A stretch of 64,000 bases of DNA from Paramecium octaurelia (lineage: Eukaryota > Ciliophora > Oligohymenophorea > Peniculida > Parameciidae), in contig CAJJDP010000081.1 of assembly GCA_905182995.1 (NCBI GenBank), forward strand, positions 187,466-251,465, given 5' to 3'. Shown here piece after piece: positions 47,186 through 58,833 of the stretch. The position numbers and the translations under genes are program-made. Every line of letters begins with the position of its first letter. The stretch's first letter is position 1. Below the pieces are notes generated by a model. That model did not search any database and was not told where the DNA came from. It saw nothing but the letters and a program-made list of their open reading frames with translations.

Positions 47186-48970
47186 TCAATCCATTCTAAT
47201 GATAGTCTCGCAACTGTCTTCATCTTAAGATTAATTAAACTCTTGTTAAAATTGCTTTTAAAGGACTTATTGACTTTTTTCTTATTGGACAAGCATCTTA
47301 TTTATATTTGACATCCTATTTTTCACACTCTAAGCCAAATCATAAATTCTATTGAACTTTTTGTTCTCAATTTAAACATATTAATTTTGATATAACTCCT
47401 TAATGGCTTTGTCATAAGTATCAACCATGGGACGATGAGTTTTGGCATAATCAAGAGGTAATTTAGAAGTATTTTTTGGTTGTTCTCCCTAACTCTAAGC
47501 CAATCTAAAGGGAGATGTTTAAGATACACTTCCTTAGCTGCCTGATCTCATCAATTGACTTTTAATGACACTCTAAGTAGATTAGAGCATATTGAAGAAT
47601 TGTTAAGGACTTCCGCATAATTCAGGGGATTCCCTGAGATCAACAGACTTTTTATCGTGACTTTTGTTGTGTTGAATAGTATTCTAAGAGTGAGAGCTTT
47701 TATCATTGACTTTAATTCTGATATCAATATCTAAGAAAATTGTAAATAAAAAGAATACTTGAATCTCCTCGTTGTGTTTTACTTCCATTATTGCTTCTTT
47801 GTGCTAAGTAGCTTTTATAGATTTCATTGTGTGTTTTGTTCAACTTTTCGATAATTTCAATGTGTTAAGTTGGTCTCTTTTTTAATGCTTTGTTAAGTTA
47901 TTAATTAACACTAGAAGTATGAGAACTTAGAGGCATATCTCTAGTTTTGTCTCTCTAAGTGATTGATTTCTAATGCAAGAGATCTTTGACATTGATTTGC
48001 ACTTGTATTTTCTTTTAATCACTAAAGTAATTATTGATTTCGATTTTCTTTTCATTATGTTCGATTTTATTCTACCATTTTGGTTATTGATAATCACCGA
48101 CTTCATTACCTATCTTTTTATATTATTCAATTTACTTTTTTTTTGATTTTCTAACTCAAAAGACGAAAACTTTGTTAATTTTGCTTTTCATTATCTTTAG
48201 AATATTACTCTAAGATTTTATTGATACGATCTGATTTTAGATGTGATCGACTAGAATACAAATTCCCTTTATTACTCTTGGCTACATTTTCAACTTCTAA
48301 ATTTTGAATTTTTGATTTGGTCAAAATGTAATAAGGCGATTTAGTATTTGATTACAAAATGTCAATCACTTTCTTCCAAGCTTAGAGGGCATTGCTTGAT
48401 TATCCCAATTCATAAAATGTCAATCCACTGTAAAATAGTAGGATGGCCTCCAATGATTGTAAGGTCATAACGGAGGAATGATCTCCCAAGAATAATCTAA
48501 TTTTTGGATTGAGTTGTTGATCTTGCAATTAATTCAATTCAGTAAAGCTTTATTCTATGTATCTGCTCGCTTCTTAGTATTTTTCATTTTTGATAAAGAG
48601 AATAACTAAGTTAATTAAGGTGATAAGCAAGGTTTCGTCTGGGATGGATAATTGTAAGTATTCAATCGATTACTTGAGATATTTCTCGGCTGCTTGAAAT
48701 TTGTCAACCCTGATGCTAGATTGAATGAAATTTACATATAATAAAAACAACCAATATTGTTGGTTACAACAGAGAGAAGATGATTAATTTATGATAATGG
48801 AATAGTAGGCGCTTCCTTTTCCTGTTTCAGAGTAGTTTCAATTCTCCTCAATATTTAATATCCTTAATTGTATTTTTCTATTTTTGATTTTATTCTTGTG
48901 TACCTTCTTGCAACAATTACGTAGCTGAAATGTTGGCATCCATAATACTTTGATAAGCCTTTTGAGACAT
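47186..48970 (-). CDS. TPR-like and coiled-coil protein
   Basis: The N-terminal third, after a 26-nt intron next to the start (MSQKAYQSIMDANISATQLL), forms helical hairpins like tetratricopeptide repeats: DKFQAAEKYLKQSIEYLQLS, ETLLITLINLVILFIKNEKY, YQEASRYIEQSFTELNQLQD, SLEAILLFYSGLTFYELGQS and ALQAWKKVIDILQS. The remainder is hydrophilic with coiled coils (IENKKFNRIYDLAQSVKNRM) and Ser/Gln-rich linkers. A 28-nt intron (GTATTCTTTTTATT..CTTAG, near 47723-47750) restores the frame in the linker. No name can be given. TPR proteins commonly act as assembly or trafficking adaptors. Confidence 0.68.
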
Positions 48971-49071
48971 TTCCACTAAGAGCTATTTTTGAAAATTAAA
49001 CAATTAATTATGTATAATTTAGATATCTAATGTAATATTATTATTAGCTTCTACACACACAAATTTAATAA

Positions 49072-49980
49072 TCAACCTCTTGATTTCTTATCTTCTGCTA
49101 ATTATTTGAAAACCCCAAATAAAATCAAACTGCCTCCGATCATGCCATTCAAACTTAGTATCTTATTGAAGATTACATAATCTATTATGATAATGTACAG
49201 AGTTTGGGAGTAAGTGTAATTGCATAACTTATCATACGTAACCAATGTTTGAGCTCTAAATTAAATGAGCTATCCCAACATAGTGAATATAGAGAATCCA
49301 GCTATGTATTTATAATAACCATCGAAATACTCGAATCTGCCAATGTATTGTTATTGTAGACTTGAAGTGAAAATGATCATTATATGAAAGTATGAGGTAG
49401 TGATCGTGGAAGGAACTTCTGGACCAATCTTTTTCATTATGATGAAACCAAGTGATTGTATCACGCTACAAATCAATATACAGAGACAACCAACTATATG
49501 CATTACAGGATCATCAACTGTGAGTGTCGGGTTGACAACTAACACTATGCCGATAATACAGATAATAGAATTTATAAATCTAGATTTTGTTATTCTTTCT
49601 CTATTCATCAAACTTACCATCAATTGACTCCATATCGAATTTGTAGCAAATAAAATAGCTCCCTCTGATAGAGAGATGAAATTTATTCCATAAAAGTAAA
49701 ATAAGGATCCAAATGCCCCCAATGTTTATGATTATACCAAATATCGAGTTCTATTCTTTGGATAATAGTTTTCCTTGTATTGGAACATAAATATAAAGAT
49801 TAGGGAAAAGAAGGATCTCAAAAATAAGCTTTATGGCACAACAGTAAAATGACCTGATTTGTAAAATGTTATCTAGACAGCATGAAAAAAGTAAGCGACC
49901 AAAATATATCCTATTGCTACATGCAAAGAGTTTTTGGCTTCCAGGCTTTTTAAGTATCCAAATATACCGGATAAGCCCAT
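49072..49980 (-). CDS. DMT-superfamily membrane transporter (EamA/SLC35-like)
   Basis: Intronless, 302 aa, with about ten hydrophobic spans, the size and layout of drug/metabolite transporters. Characteristic parts: HAVQITFYKSGHFTVVPQSL with FLRSFFSLIF (EamA half 1), GSLFYFYGINFISLSEGAIL then FATNSIWSQLMVSLMNRERI (the 'l...lt.a.A.ll....P' helix pair), IICIIGIVLVVNPTL, and in the second half GFSIFTMLGQLIQFRAQTLV and LNGMIGGSLILFGVF. The substrate (nucleotide sugar, drug, other metabolite) cannot be told. Start MGLSGIFGYLKSLEAKN at 49980. Lack of introns is unusual among its neighbours but not in ciliates. Confidence 0.85.
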
Positions 49981-51273
49981 CTATCACTTTTTAATTAAAT
50001 TTATTTCTGAATTTTTATTACATTCCTTATTTTATAATAAGCAGATTATCATATTTTTGGAAAGCAAATTTTATTTTATCTCATCCAATTCAAACTATGT
50101 TTTTATATCCTTGTATATATATTCTATATTCATTATAAAATTATCATCAAAACAAAGACATTTAAATATCATTATAATCCTTGAAAACTTAAACTCTAAA
50201 TTCAGTATCTCTCAGAACTTGTGGATTGAGACTTTTTCACTAGCAATTATAAGTTTGCATTCAGTGTGTTACATGCAATTCTTATTAAATTAAGAATATA
50301 AATTTCTATTAAACATACAAATATATTATTACTAGTTAATTCCTTAAAATTTCCTTAAATGATCTTATAGATCCTGGATTCGAAAAAATATAATTATATA
50401 CGTCTACTTTTTGAGTGAACTAAAACAAAGATTTATAAAAGAGTTTATAATGATTATCAATTAATTAGGAATGTAAATAATAATATAAAATATTCTCACT
50501 TATAATTAATTTATAAACTTTTCAGAATGTTTATGAATAAAAACAATTGTTAAAATATCCTAATGCTAATATGGGATTGATGAGCCAATTGCATATTTAT
50601 ACGATTTTATTCTGATAAAAATTATAAATGGGTACTTCAAATTTATTTTTAGTTTAATATTTTTGAATCAGAAAAATAATCATATATATATTAAAAGTTT
50701 ACTGAAATGGCATCGTTCAATCCATTGCACATTAATAAAATTAATGAGCATAGAAATAGATGATATACTTGAATATCTAATCCCTAAAAGTAATAGGGTA
50801 AGATCAGATAATGGCCTTAGATTTAGGAAATTATGATAAATTTGGTTTTTAGCTTAAGATTTTTAATAGTTTATTAGCTATCAATGAAAATAAACTATTT
50901 TTATAAATTATAATTGCTGTGTAGTTATGATTTAATTTAAATATATTTAATACAATATTTATTTCCAATTCATAAAGAAAGACAATAAAATAGATCATAA
51001 TAAGATATATAAGACCTCCATTGACTTATTAAATCGAATATCACATTTTTCATTTAAGTGTTTATTAATGAATCAATAGTAAATATTTAAGTATAAATCT
51101 ATATGAATTTTAGTGGAAGAAACCAATATTTTTCTCATTCTTTATTTAAGAATGTCAAAAGATGAATATTTTTGATAAAAATTTTAGATTAAGATTAGTT
51201 AAAAATTTTGTGTATAAATTTTAACTTTATACTAGCAAATTCAAAATCATTACAAGAAAGAAGAATAAAAATA
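49981..51273. other. Gene-poor AT-rich stretch
   Basis: About 1.3 kb without a supported gene, the longest such stretch in the window. A plus-strand frame (49934-50416) is open but hydrophobic, without motif, and overlaps the transporter start; it is within chance expectation when TGA is the only stop. Base composition is more AT-rich than coding DNA. No tRNA-like cloverleaf was found by eye, but small RNAs cannot be excluded. Confidence 0.5.
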
Positions 51274-51607
51274 ATGAGTAAACTGAGTCGAAATAAAAAT
51301 GAATTATAAATTAAACAATTCATTCTAACAGGGTTTTCTAATAACAAATAGATATAAATAGAGTTTTAATTCTTACGCCATGATCGTATGGGGAAATGAT
51401 CTCATTGTGTATAATACAATTTTAGTCTTTTTGATTAAATGACGGAACTTAATCAAGTCTTGAGGTGAAATTAAGATCTAACTTAGAGTTGGAATTCAAA
51501 GTTAATAGAAGAAATTGCTCAGTTCAATGAAGTTTTTTGTAGTAATGAAAATATCAGTGATTGGCATAATTAATTTTAATATAAAATTAAACCTTATTAG
51601 ATCACAT
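51274..51607 (+). pseudogene. Possible broken coding segment with two in-frame TGA codons
   Basis: From ATG at 51274 (MSKLSRNKNELQIKQFILTG) the same frame stays coding-like to beyond 51600, broken only by TGA at 51397-51399 and 51466-51468; after the second, it reads LIEEIAQFNEVFCSNENISD. Two readings compete: decayed coding DNA, or 5' exons of the gene starting at 51608, with unusual introns (19-40 nt) removing the TGAs. I could not settle this. Confidence 0.3.
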
Positions 51608-52292
51608 ATGGACCTAAAGTGCAAGGATCAAGGCTAGAAAATAATATTAAAAAAAAAGGCTGGGCTTAAGTTAAAGAAGGGTCCTCAATTTCCTGGTATG
51701 TTGATTTTTGTTAATTTTAGACAGAGTATTTACAGATGCCCTTGTTACACCATCGACAAATGTGAGGGAATCTCGAGAAAGCAATCTTCTCTAAGGGTTG
51801 GTATCACCTATGGATGATGAAAAGACCAATCAATTCAACTTCTTCAACTGCAATTCCCAAAAATAATTAGTTACTGTTAAAAAAGTCGATCCGATTGAAT
51901 AGATCAAGAGGATAATCTCCGAAAATGAAAGACTTCGATTGACGATAAATTAAAAGCAGAAAATAATTGACACGAGGATGAAATAAAGAAAAGAAATCCC
52001 AGAGCTCTTGTTGTCTCAAAGAAATTCGCGTAGTTTACTGCAACCTCATGAGAAATAGAATACTGCAGATGATTATGGATACTTTTTGGATAAGCAGTCG
52101 ATATCTTAAAATTATAAGCGTTCTATGTTGCCTCAGATTGAATCTAAGCAAAGTTCTCCAATAACTCGAGATGAATGTGCTTTCACATTTGCAAATAATT
52201 TCTTTATCAAAGAACAAAAGGTCTCCCCTAAAAAAATCAATATGATGCAAGCTTTTCCTTAATTGCATTTGTAGAGAAAATTTTTTACTTGA
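51608..52292 (+). CDS. Basic hydrophilic protein, unknown function
   Basis: 219 aa with a 25-nt intron at 51696-51720 that joins KKGPQFP to DRVFTDALVTPSTNVRES. Contains a short coiled coil (VDPIEQIKRIISENERLRLT) and a Ser/Gln-rich tail (SQRNSRSLLQPHEKQN). It ends QLHLQRKFFT before TGA, only 26 bp from the stop of the convergent kinase gene. The real start may lie further upstream, since the frame before the chosen ATG can be extended with unusual introns. No domain recognised. Confidence 0.6.
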
Positions 52293-52318
52293 TTTAAGTA
52301 TATAAATCATTATTACTA

Positions 52319-53545
<1,227 letters not shown>

Positions 53546-53558
53546 TATTATTTTATTA
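53546..53558. promoter_or_regulatory. 13-bp gap between two divergent start codons
   Basis: The kinase ATG (53543-53545, minus) and the next gene's ATG (53559-53561, plus) are separated by 13 bp of A/T-rich sequence. If both starts are right, each promoter must overlap the other's coding region. Confidence 0.4.
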
Positions 53559-55872
53559 ATGAATAATTAACAAATAATTTCAAATAACTCCAAGTAAGAA
53601 CAATAACCCGAAGAGGAATCATATGATGAAGAAGACGACGATGACTTGTAAGAGTACACGCAATCGACTAATCTAAAATAACTGTTCAAGAATTCGGGTA
53701 ATTTCAAAAAAACCTAAAACTATTAGATTCTTTCATGCAGCAAATTAACCTCCTAAATGAATCGGCTACAGCCAAAATTAAACAATAGAAACATAAAGAA
53801 GCATTGAAACTATTGCAACAATCTGAGCAGATGCTTGAAGTATCACTCATTTACATTTTTCTTAGTTTGCTGCCAGTTGCGGTAGAGTCATCGATAGGAA
53901 CTTAATCATTATTATCTTGTATAACCAAGCATGTGCTTATCAATGGTATGATTATCTTTATGATTACAGCCAATGGATCCTAGATAAATGCTCTAAGTAT
54001 CTGGATGGAGTTATCTACAACATGGAAATAGGTATCAAAGAAGATGAGCAGGATTTGCAGGCTCTTCCCAACATGCAAGAGAAACAAGCTCAACTCATCA
54101 AGAGATAGGCATTTCTGGTCAAAGCCTACTTGCAATACACTGCCATACTAAGCTAATTAGGAAAGTAAATCACAATATATACATAGACACAAGTAAGCCT
54201 TGCTTAATTCCCAAAAAGCAGCTCAAACCATGCGAGAGCTCTTTAAGGTAGCCAACTCCTTTTGTCAGTCATGGCTACAAGTTAACGGCTCTCAGGGAAC
54301 TGCCACAACATCATAATCTAATGTATCTGTCAGAAGTAAGCTACTTTTCTTATAATCAAGATGAGTCCTCTCATAATCTGGATAAAAAGAAGAAGAGCCA
54401 AACTTATCAACTCTAAGATGAAATTGAAATTGGGAGGGTTGTCATTGATGGTGCCTAAGATGTATTGAAGGACATGATTAAATAAGAGGATTTGTCCTCT
54501 GTTCGTTTAGATCAAAAATAGTTACTCAAAGAAACCAAACGGCAATTGTACAATTGGAGAAACAACCCAGAAAATAATGATAAATCAATCAGAAAAGAAT
54601 TAAAATTGGTCACTCAAAATGAAGAATATCGATCTTTGTTCGGTAATCAAAACTTGGCTGATTGGATTAAGAACTTTAATATTGGCTCAATTATGCATAT
54701 GGCTCCCCAAATTTACGAGGAATTCACTTAATTTGGCGAAATGATTTTTGAATTAGCTAAGAGATAACTATTGGAAAAAGTCATCTATCTCTCCATATCA
54801 TATTTCACTATTGCAACTGAATTGAGATTTGTTGAATTAGAAAAAGCCAAATAACATGGTGTTAAAGACGATAAAATCAATACTGACGAGTTTAAACTTA
54901 GTGAGTTATACCATCTTAAATCTATCGAAATTGCATGCAGACATATCTAATATCAATCCCCTTATATCTCTCATCTAATTACTAGCTATCATAAACATTA
55001 TAACATCAATCTTGATGTTATTCGAGAAGAATCTTTACAATCCACAGCATCTGAAAAGATAGTAGAAGAATAAGAGCAGCCTAAAGTTAAAGGGAAGATT
55101 TTGCAAATATAAATTAATAAAGATATACCAAATTCAAAGTTTGAAAAATAAGATCAATCTCCAAAGCTCACAGGTAATTTCATTAAATCGTTTCTTAATT
55201 CCAGATCACCTCCCAAATAGTCTCAAAAATAATCAGTCAAAAATCTAATTAGCGAAACAGTCAAAATTTAAACCAATCTTTTAGAATAGATGATTAATAA
55301 AAAAAGAGGGTCAGACTCATCTCCCACTAATCAAAGGAACTCAGTCAAATAATAGAACTAAGCAGATTTTGATTTCAGCGTCTATTTAAAAAAACAATCT
55401 AACCCATGCAACACTAGTAATTTAAACACTGATACTACACAAGACATTGTTAATAGTGCTATGACTATTTAATTACAGCCATATAAGAATAACAGTATCA
55501 AAAATACTCTAAATAATATGATTAAACAGTCAAGTCCAACTAACAATAACAATACACAGTTAAAGACTTTTCTTTCAGATGCTTGTAGAACAGAGAGATA
55601 AGTAATGACTGAACAATAGAATTCTTACACTCCTATTAGTTATAGAGTTAATAATAGATCTCCTGATTCGTCCTATCTAAATGCTCAAAAATAGCGTTAG
55701 CAATAACTGCATCATAATAAAACTCCTCAAAACAGACCAAGAACAAATACTGAATAACAATACCTATAACCATGTATTTAATATTAATCTAAATATAGCA
55801 TTTCCTCTAAAATTAGAAACAATTCAGCAGCTATTAAGAAACAAAGCAATTAATAATCCGAAAATAAAATGA
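53559..55872 (+). CDS. Acidic/TPR-like protein of unknown function
   Basis: 728 aa after removal of five introns (29, 26, 22, 25 and 25 nt), an exact multiple of three. It starts with Gln-rich and acidic sequence (EEESYDEEDDDDLQEY), then helical hairpins resembling TPRs: SATAKIKQQKHKEALKLLQQ, RNLIIIILYNQACAYQWYDY and KAYLQYTAILSQLGK. The middle is a folded helical region (QNEEYRSLFGNQNLADWIKN, RQLLEKVIYLSISYFTIATE), and the last 250 residues are Ser/Asn/Gln-rich and probably disordered. The final 25-nt intron moves the frame to an end PLKLETIQQLLRNKAINNPK before TGA. No family name; starts back to back with the kinase. Confidence 0.72.
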
Positions 55873-56045
55873 AGATTATTCAATTTTTCTTAATTTTATA
55901 ATCATCTATCATACTTCTCAACATTAAATATAATCAAATTTTAAACCAATTAAATTTCCCATCTTCATTATAATCATTAACTGCAGAGACAGGATCAGCT
56001 TTTACAGAAATTAATATTAAAATTGAATTTTGCTGTCTCATTCTT

Positions 56046-56690
56046 TCAAGATTTCTCTTATTTTTTTTTCTTTTGAACAAATCTCTTCTTTGTTTATTTT
56101 ATTTAGTAATTCAACTATTATTTTTATTATATATCTGCTAATCTTGATTTATTCACACTTCTTCTCATCATCATGATTGCTTCATCATCAAAAACTTCAA
56201 TTGATAATTATCATTTTCAGGTTTCTGTATTCTTATCCTCTATTATTCAATCAATATTTTAACATTCAATGACTAATCATTTTAAATGAAAAACAACAAT
56301 CATTTTCAATAAATCTCTTATTATCATATTTCTTATGTATAAGTTTTTCAAGTCTATATTCTTTTCTTTTTATATTACTTGATGATCATGAATAATATCA
56401 ATTCAAATTAAGTTGTTAATATGCTTGAAAATAATATTGGTTCATCTAAAATTAAAGTATTTTATTTAATGCTTATTTATCTTATGAATATTAATTTGTT
56501 AAATTAAAATACTGTTATTTATTATTAAGAAATATGGCTAAGAACTGATTGCTGCTAATGAATTCTGTCAAATCTTTTAAAACATGAAGATGTTAAGGAT
56601 GAGCTTTGAAAAATGGAAATTTTGTTGCCTAATATTTATTTTGTATAGTGTTGTAAATTAATAATATTTACTTTTGTAATTTTATTTAAT
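56046..56690 (-). CDS. Putative basic protein gene, start not found, possibly decayed
   Basis: A minus-strand frame with coding character: NKISIFQSSSLTSSCFKRFD, DEPILFSSILTTQFELILFM, then after a typical 25-nt intron (near 56355-56380) KLEKLIHKKYDNKRFIENDC, and after one or two unusual joins NKSRLADIQQKQQLNYQIKQ to a TGA at 56046-56048. No Met start is in frame before the promoter of the next gene, and the two 3' introns needed (about 34 and 32 nt) are atypical. It may be a real gene with an unseen first exon, or a decaying copy. Unrelated to any family I know. Confidence 0.35.
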
Positions 56691-56692
56691 AA

Positions 56693-58817
56693 ATGAGAAA
56701 AAATAATAAAGTTTAACCTGCCAACTAAGTTTAGGTGGTTGCATAGGGTACCATAAGTCCAGAGATCTCATAGAAGGCTCTCACCACAATACCAGATCAA
56801 TACGGGAATTAGAAATAAATAGATCCTCGACTTATTGCTGGACCATTGGCAGAAAGAGGTTGTACTGATATACTTTGCTTACTACTTTTTATTGCTGGGA
56901 TGGCTATTTTGATGTATTTAACCTATTAAATGTAGATTCATCTCCAAGGAAGCTTATTCAAAGGGAGAACCAAAAAGACTTCTCGCAATGTACGATCCAA
57001 ATGGTAAAGAATGTGAAATATTTAATGAAAGGTGTGGCTTGTGGATTTGACACAAACGTGGACTACCCTTATTTGTATTTCGCAATACCTTTTGGAGATT
57101 ACTTCAATAGGACAGTGTGTGTGAAAGATTGTCCTTTGTATGCAGATGAAAATAGCAAGCCAACTTCTCTAGATTGTCAACCAAACATTTTGGTTAAGAG
57201 TTGTGACTAGAAATGCGATGCTGCTAGTGCACTCAAGACTTTGGCCACATCTAATAGCACTGCTATATTCAAAGATTTCGTCTGTATCTTCAATTCATCA
57301 ATCTGTAAAATATGATTAAGATGTTTCAGTATTTGATAGAGTTTGTTATCCAGACGCCTTGTTGGCACTATTTGATAACTACCAATAGTATGGATCCTAA
57401 TTTGCCATGGATGTTCTTACCGGTTACATAGAAGATTTAACATAAACAAAGGAGGCTATTTATTGCTCATTTGCAGTTGCATTCTTAATGGGGTACATAA
57501 GCTTAAACTATAGAATAGAATAATATATTTGTTTTTCACAAGATTGCTAGCTGGAGTACTGGTTTGGACATCCATATTTCTCTTTTTAGTAGGATTGGGA
57601 TTCGGAACATATTGGTGTCATCAACAAGATCTCTATTACTAAGATATCATGAATGATACAACTGGCAAGTACACAGTTGAACAAACCAATAAAGCCTCAG
57701 ATAATTAATTGACATTCCAATATTTAACTTATGTCATGTATGGTATCTGTGCTTTTGCTGTTATGGGATTGATCTGCATTTTCAATAAGATAAGACTGGC
57801 TATAGCTGTTATTAAGACAGCAGCCATGTGTGTGAAGGATCATTTCTTATTAATATTTGTTCCTTAAGTTACGGCCATAGTCTTGGCAGGTCTTTGGTTT
57901 TGGTGGATCTACACTGCTGCATACGTATATGCAGTTGGAGATATTAAAGGAACAGGCAGCAGTCCATTTGCAGAAGTCACACATACTTAATTGCAAATAT
58001 AATATATTTGGTATTTCATATTTGGTGGATTGTGGATAAATGCCTTCATTTAGGCTATTAATAATTTTGTCATAGCCTCTACTTGTTGTTTTTGGTACTT
58101 TGCACAACAAGGTGCTGGAGGTGATGAAAGAGCCATTTCATAATCTCTCTATAGAGTTTTCAGGTATCACGCAGGTTCCTTAGCATTTGGTTCTTTGATC
58201 TTGGCTATTGTATAACTCATCAGAATCATGTTGGAATATATTAGATATTAAACTGAAAAAGTGGCTGGCTCTGAAAATAAGGCAGTCAAATGTTTATTAA
58301 GATGTTTGAGTTGCTGCATGGCATGTTTTGAAAGGTTCATCAGATTTTTGAATAATAATGCCTACATTATGATTGCTCTAACCGGTAAAAACTTTTGTTC
58401 TGCTGCTAAAGCTGCCTTCGAAACTATATGGGCTAATAGTATGAGATTTTCTTTAGTCAATGGTATTGGAGGGGCATTCATTTTTGTTGGTAAATTCTGC
58501 ATCTCAATTGTCACTTTAATGATCTTTTATTATGTAATTACAACTATGGATTACTTTAAAGAAAAGATTTTCTCTCCAGTTTTCCCATGCATTGTAATAA
58601 AATTGATAAAATTACTTAGGTTGTTTTCATCATAGCGTATGCATTAGCTGTGCTTTTCATGTCAATTTATGGGATGGCATGTGATACAGTGCTATTATGT
58701 TTTATTTTTGATGAAGATCTAAATAAATAAAATGGTGGCTTAAGTGCTTCCAGATGTCCTGAAACTTTAAAGGAATTTCTTGAACAACCAGAGATGGCAA
58801 ATCTAAAATAAGCATGA
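56693..58817 (+). CDS. Choline transporter-like protein (SLC44/CTL family)
   Basis: 664 aa with five introns (22, 19, 37, 26 and 26 nt). It has the full CTL layout: GPLAERGCTDILCLLLFIAG before and in the first span, loop GEPKRLLAMYDPNGKEC, DYPYLYFAIPFGDYFNRTVC, FDRVCYPD, then spans LLAGVLVWTSIFLFLVGLGF, FAVMGLICIFNKIRLAIAVI, WFWWIYTAAYVYAVGD, and the conserved block INAFIQAINNFVIASTCCFW with YFAQQG. The C-terminal core reads AYIMIALTGKNFCSAAKAAF, VNGIGGAFIFVGKFCISIV and SIYGMACDTVLLCFIFDEDL. CTL proteins move choline or ethanolamine across plasma and mitochondrial membranes. This copy fits the family closely, unlike its relative at 45092-47120. Confidence 0.93.
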
Positions 58818-58833
58818 TTTAATATAATAAATA

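Noticed and set aside
49934..50416. Hydrophobic plus-strand ORF overlapping the start of the DMT transporter.
   Set aside because: Length is within chance for this composition and code; no domain; overlaps a well-supported gene antisense.
50641..50710. Short inverted AT-rich elements that could suggest a transposon end or eliminated-sequence boundary (TA-flanked).
   Set aside because: TA dinucleotides and A/T palindromes are too frequent in this composition to carry weight; no transposase-like frame is nearby.
55869..56154. Hydrophobic plus-strand ORF (MKIIQFFLILQSSI...) following the acidic/TPR-like gene.
   Set aside because: The ATG overlaps the upstream TGA and partly lies opposite a better coding-like minus-strand frame; no motif.
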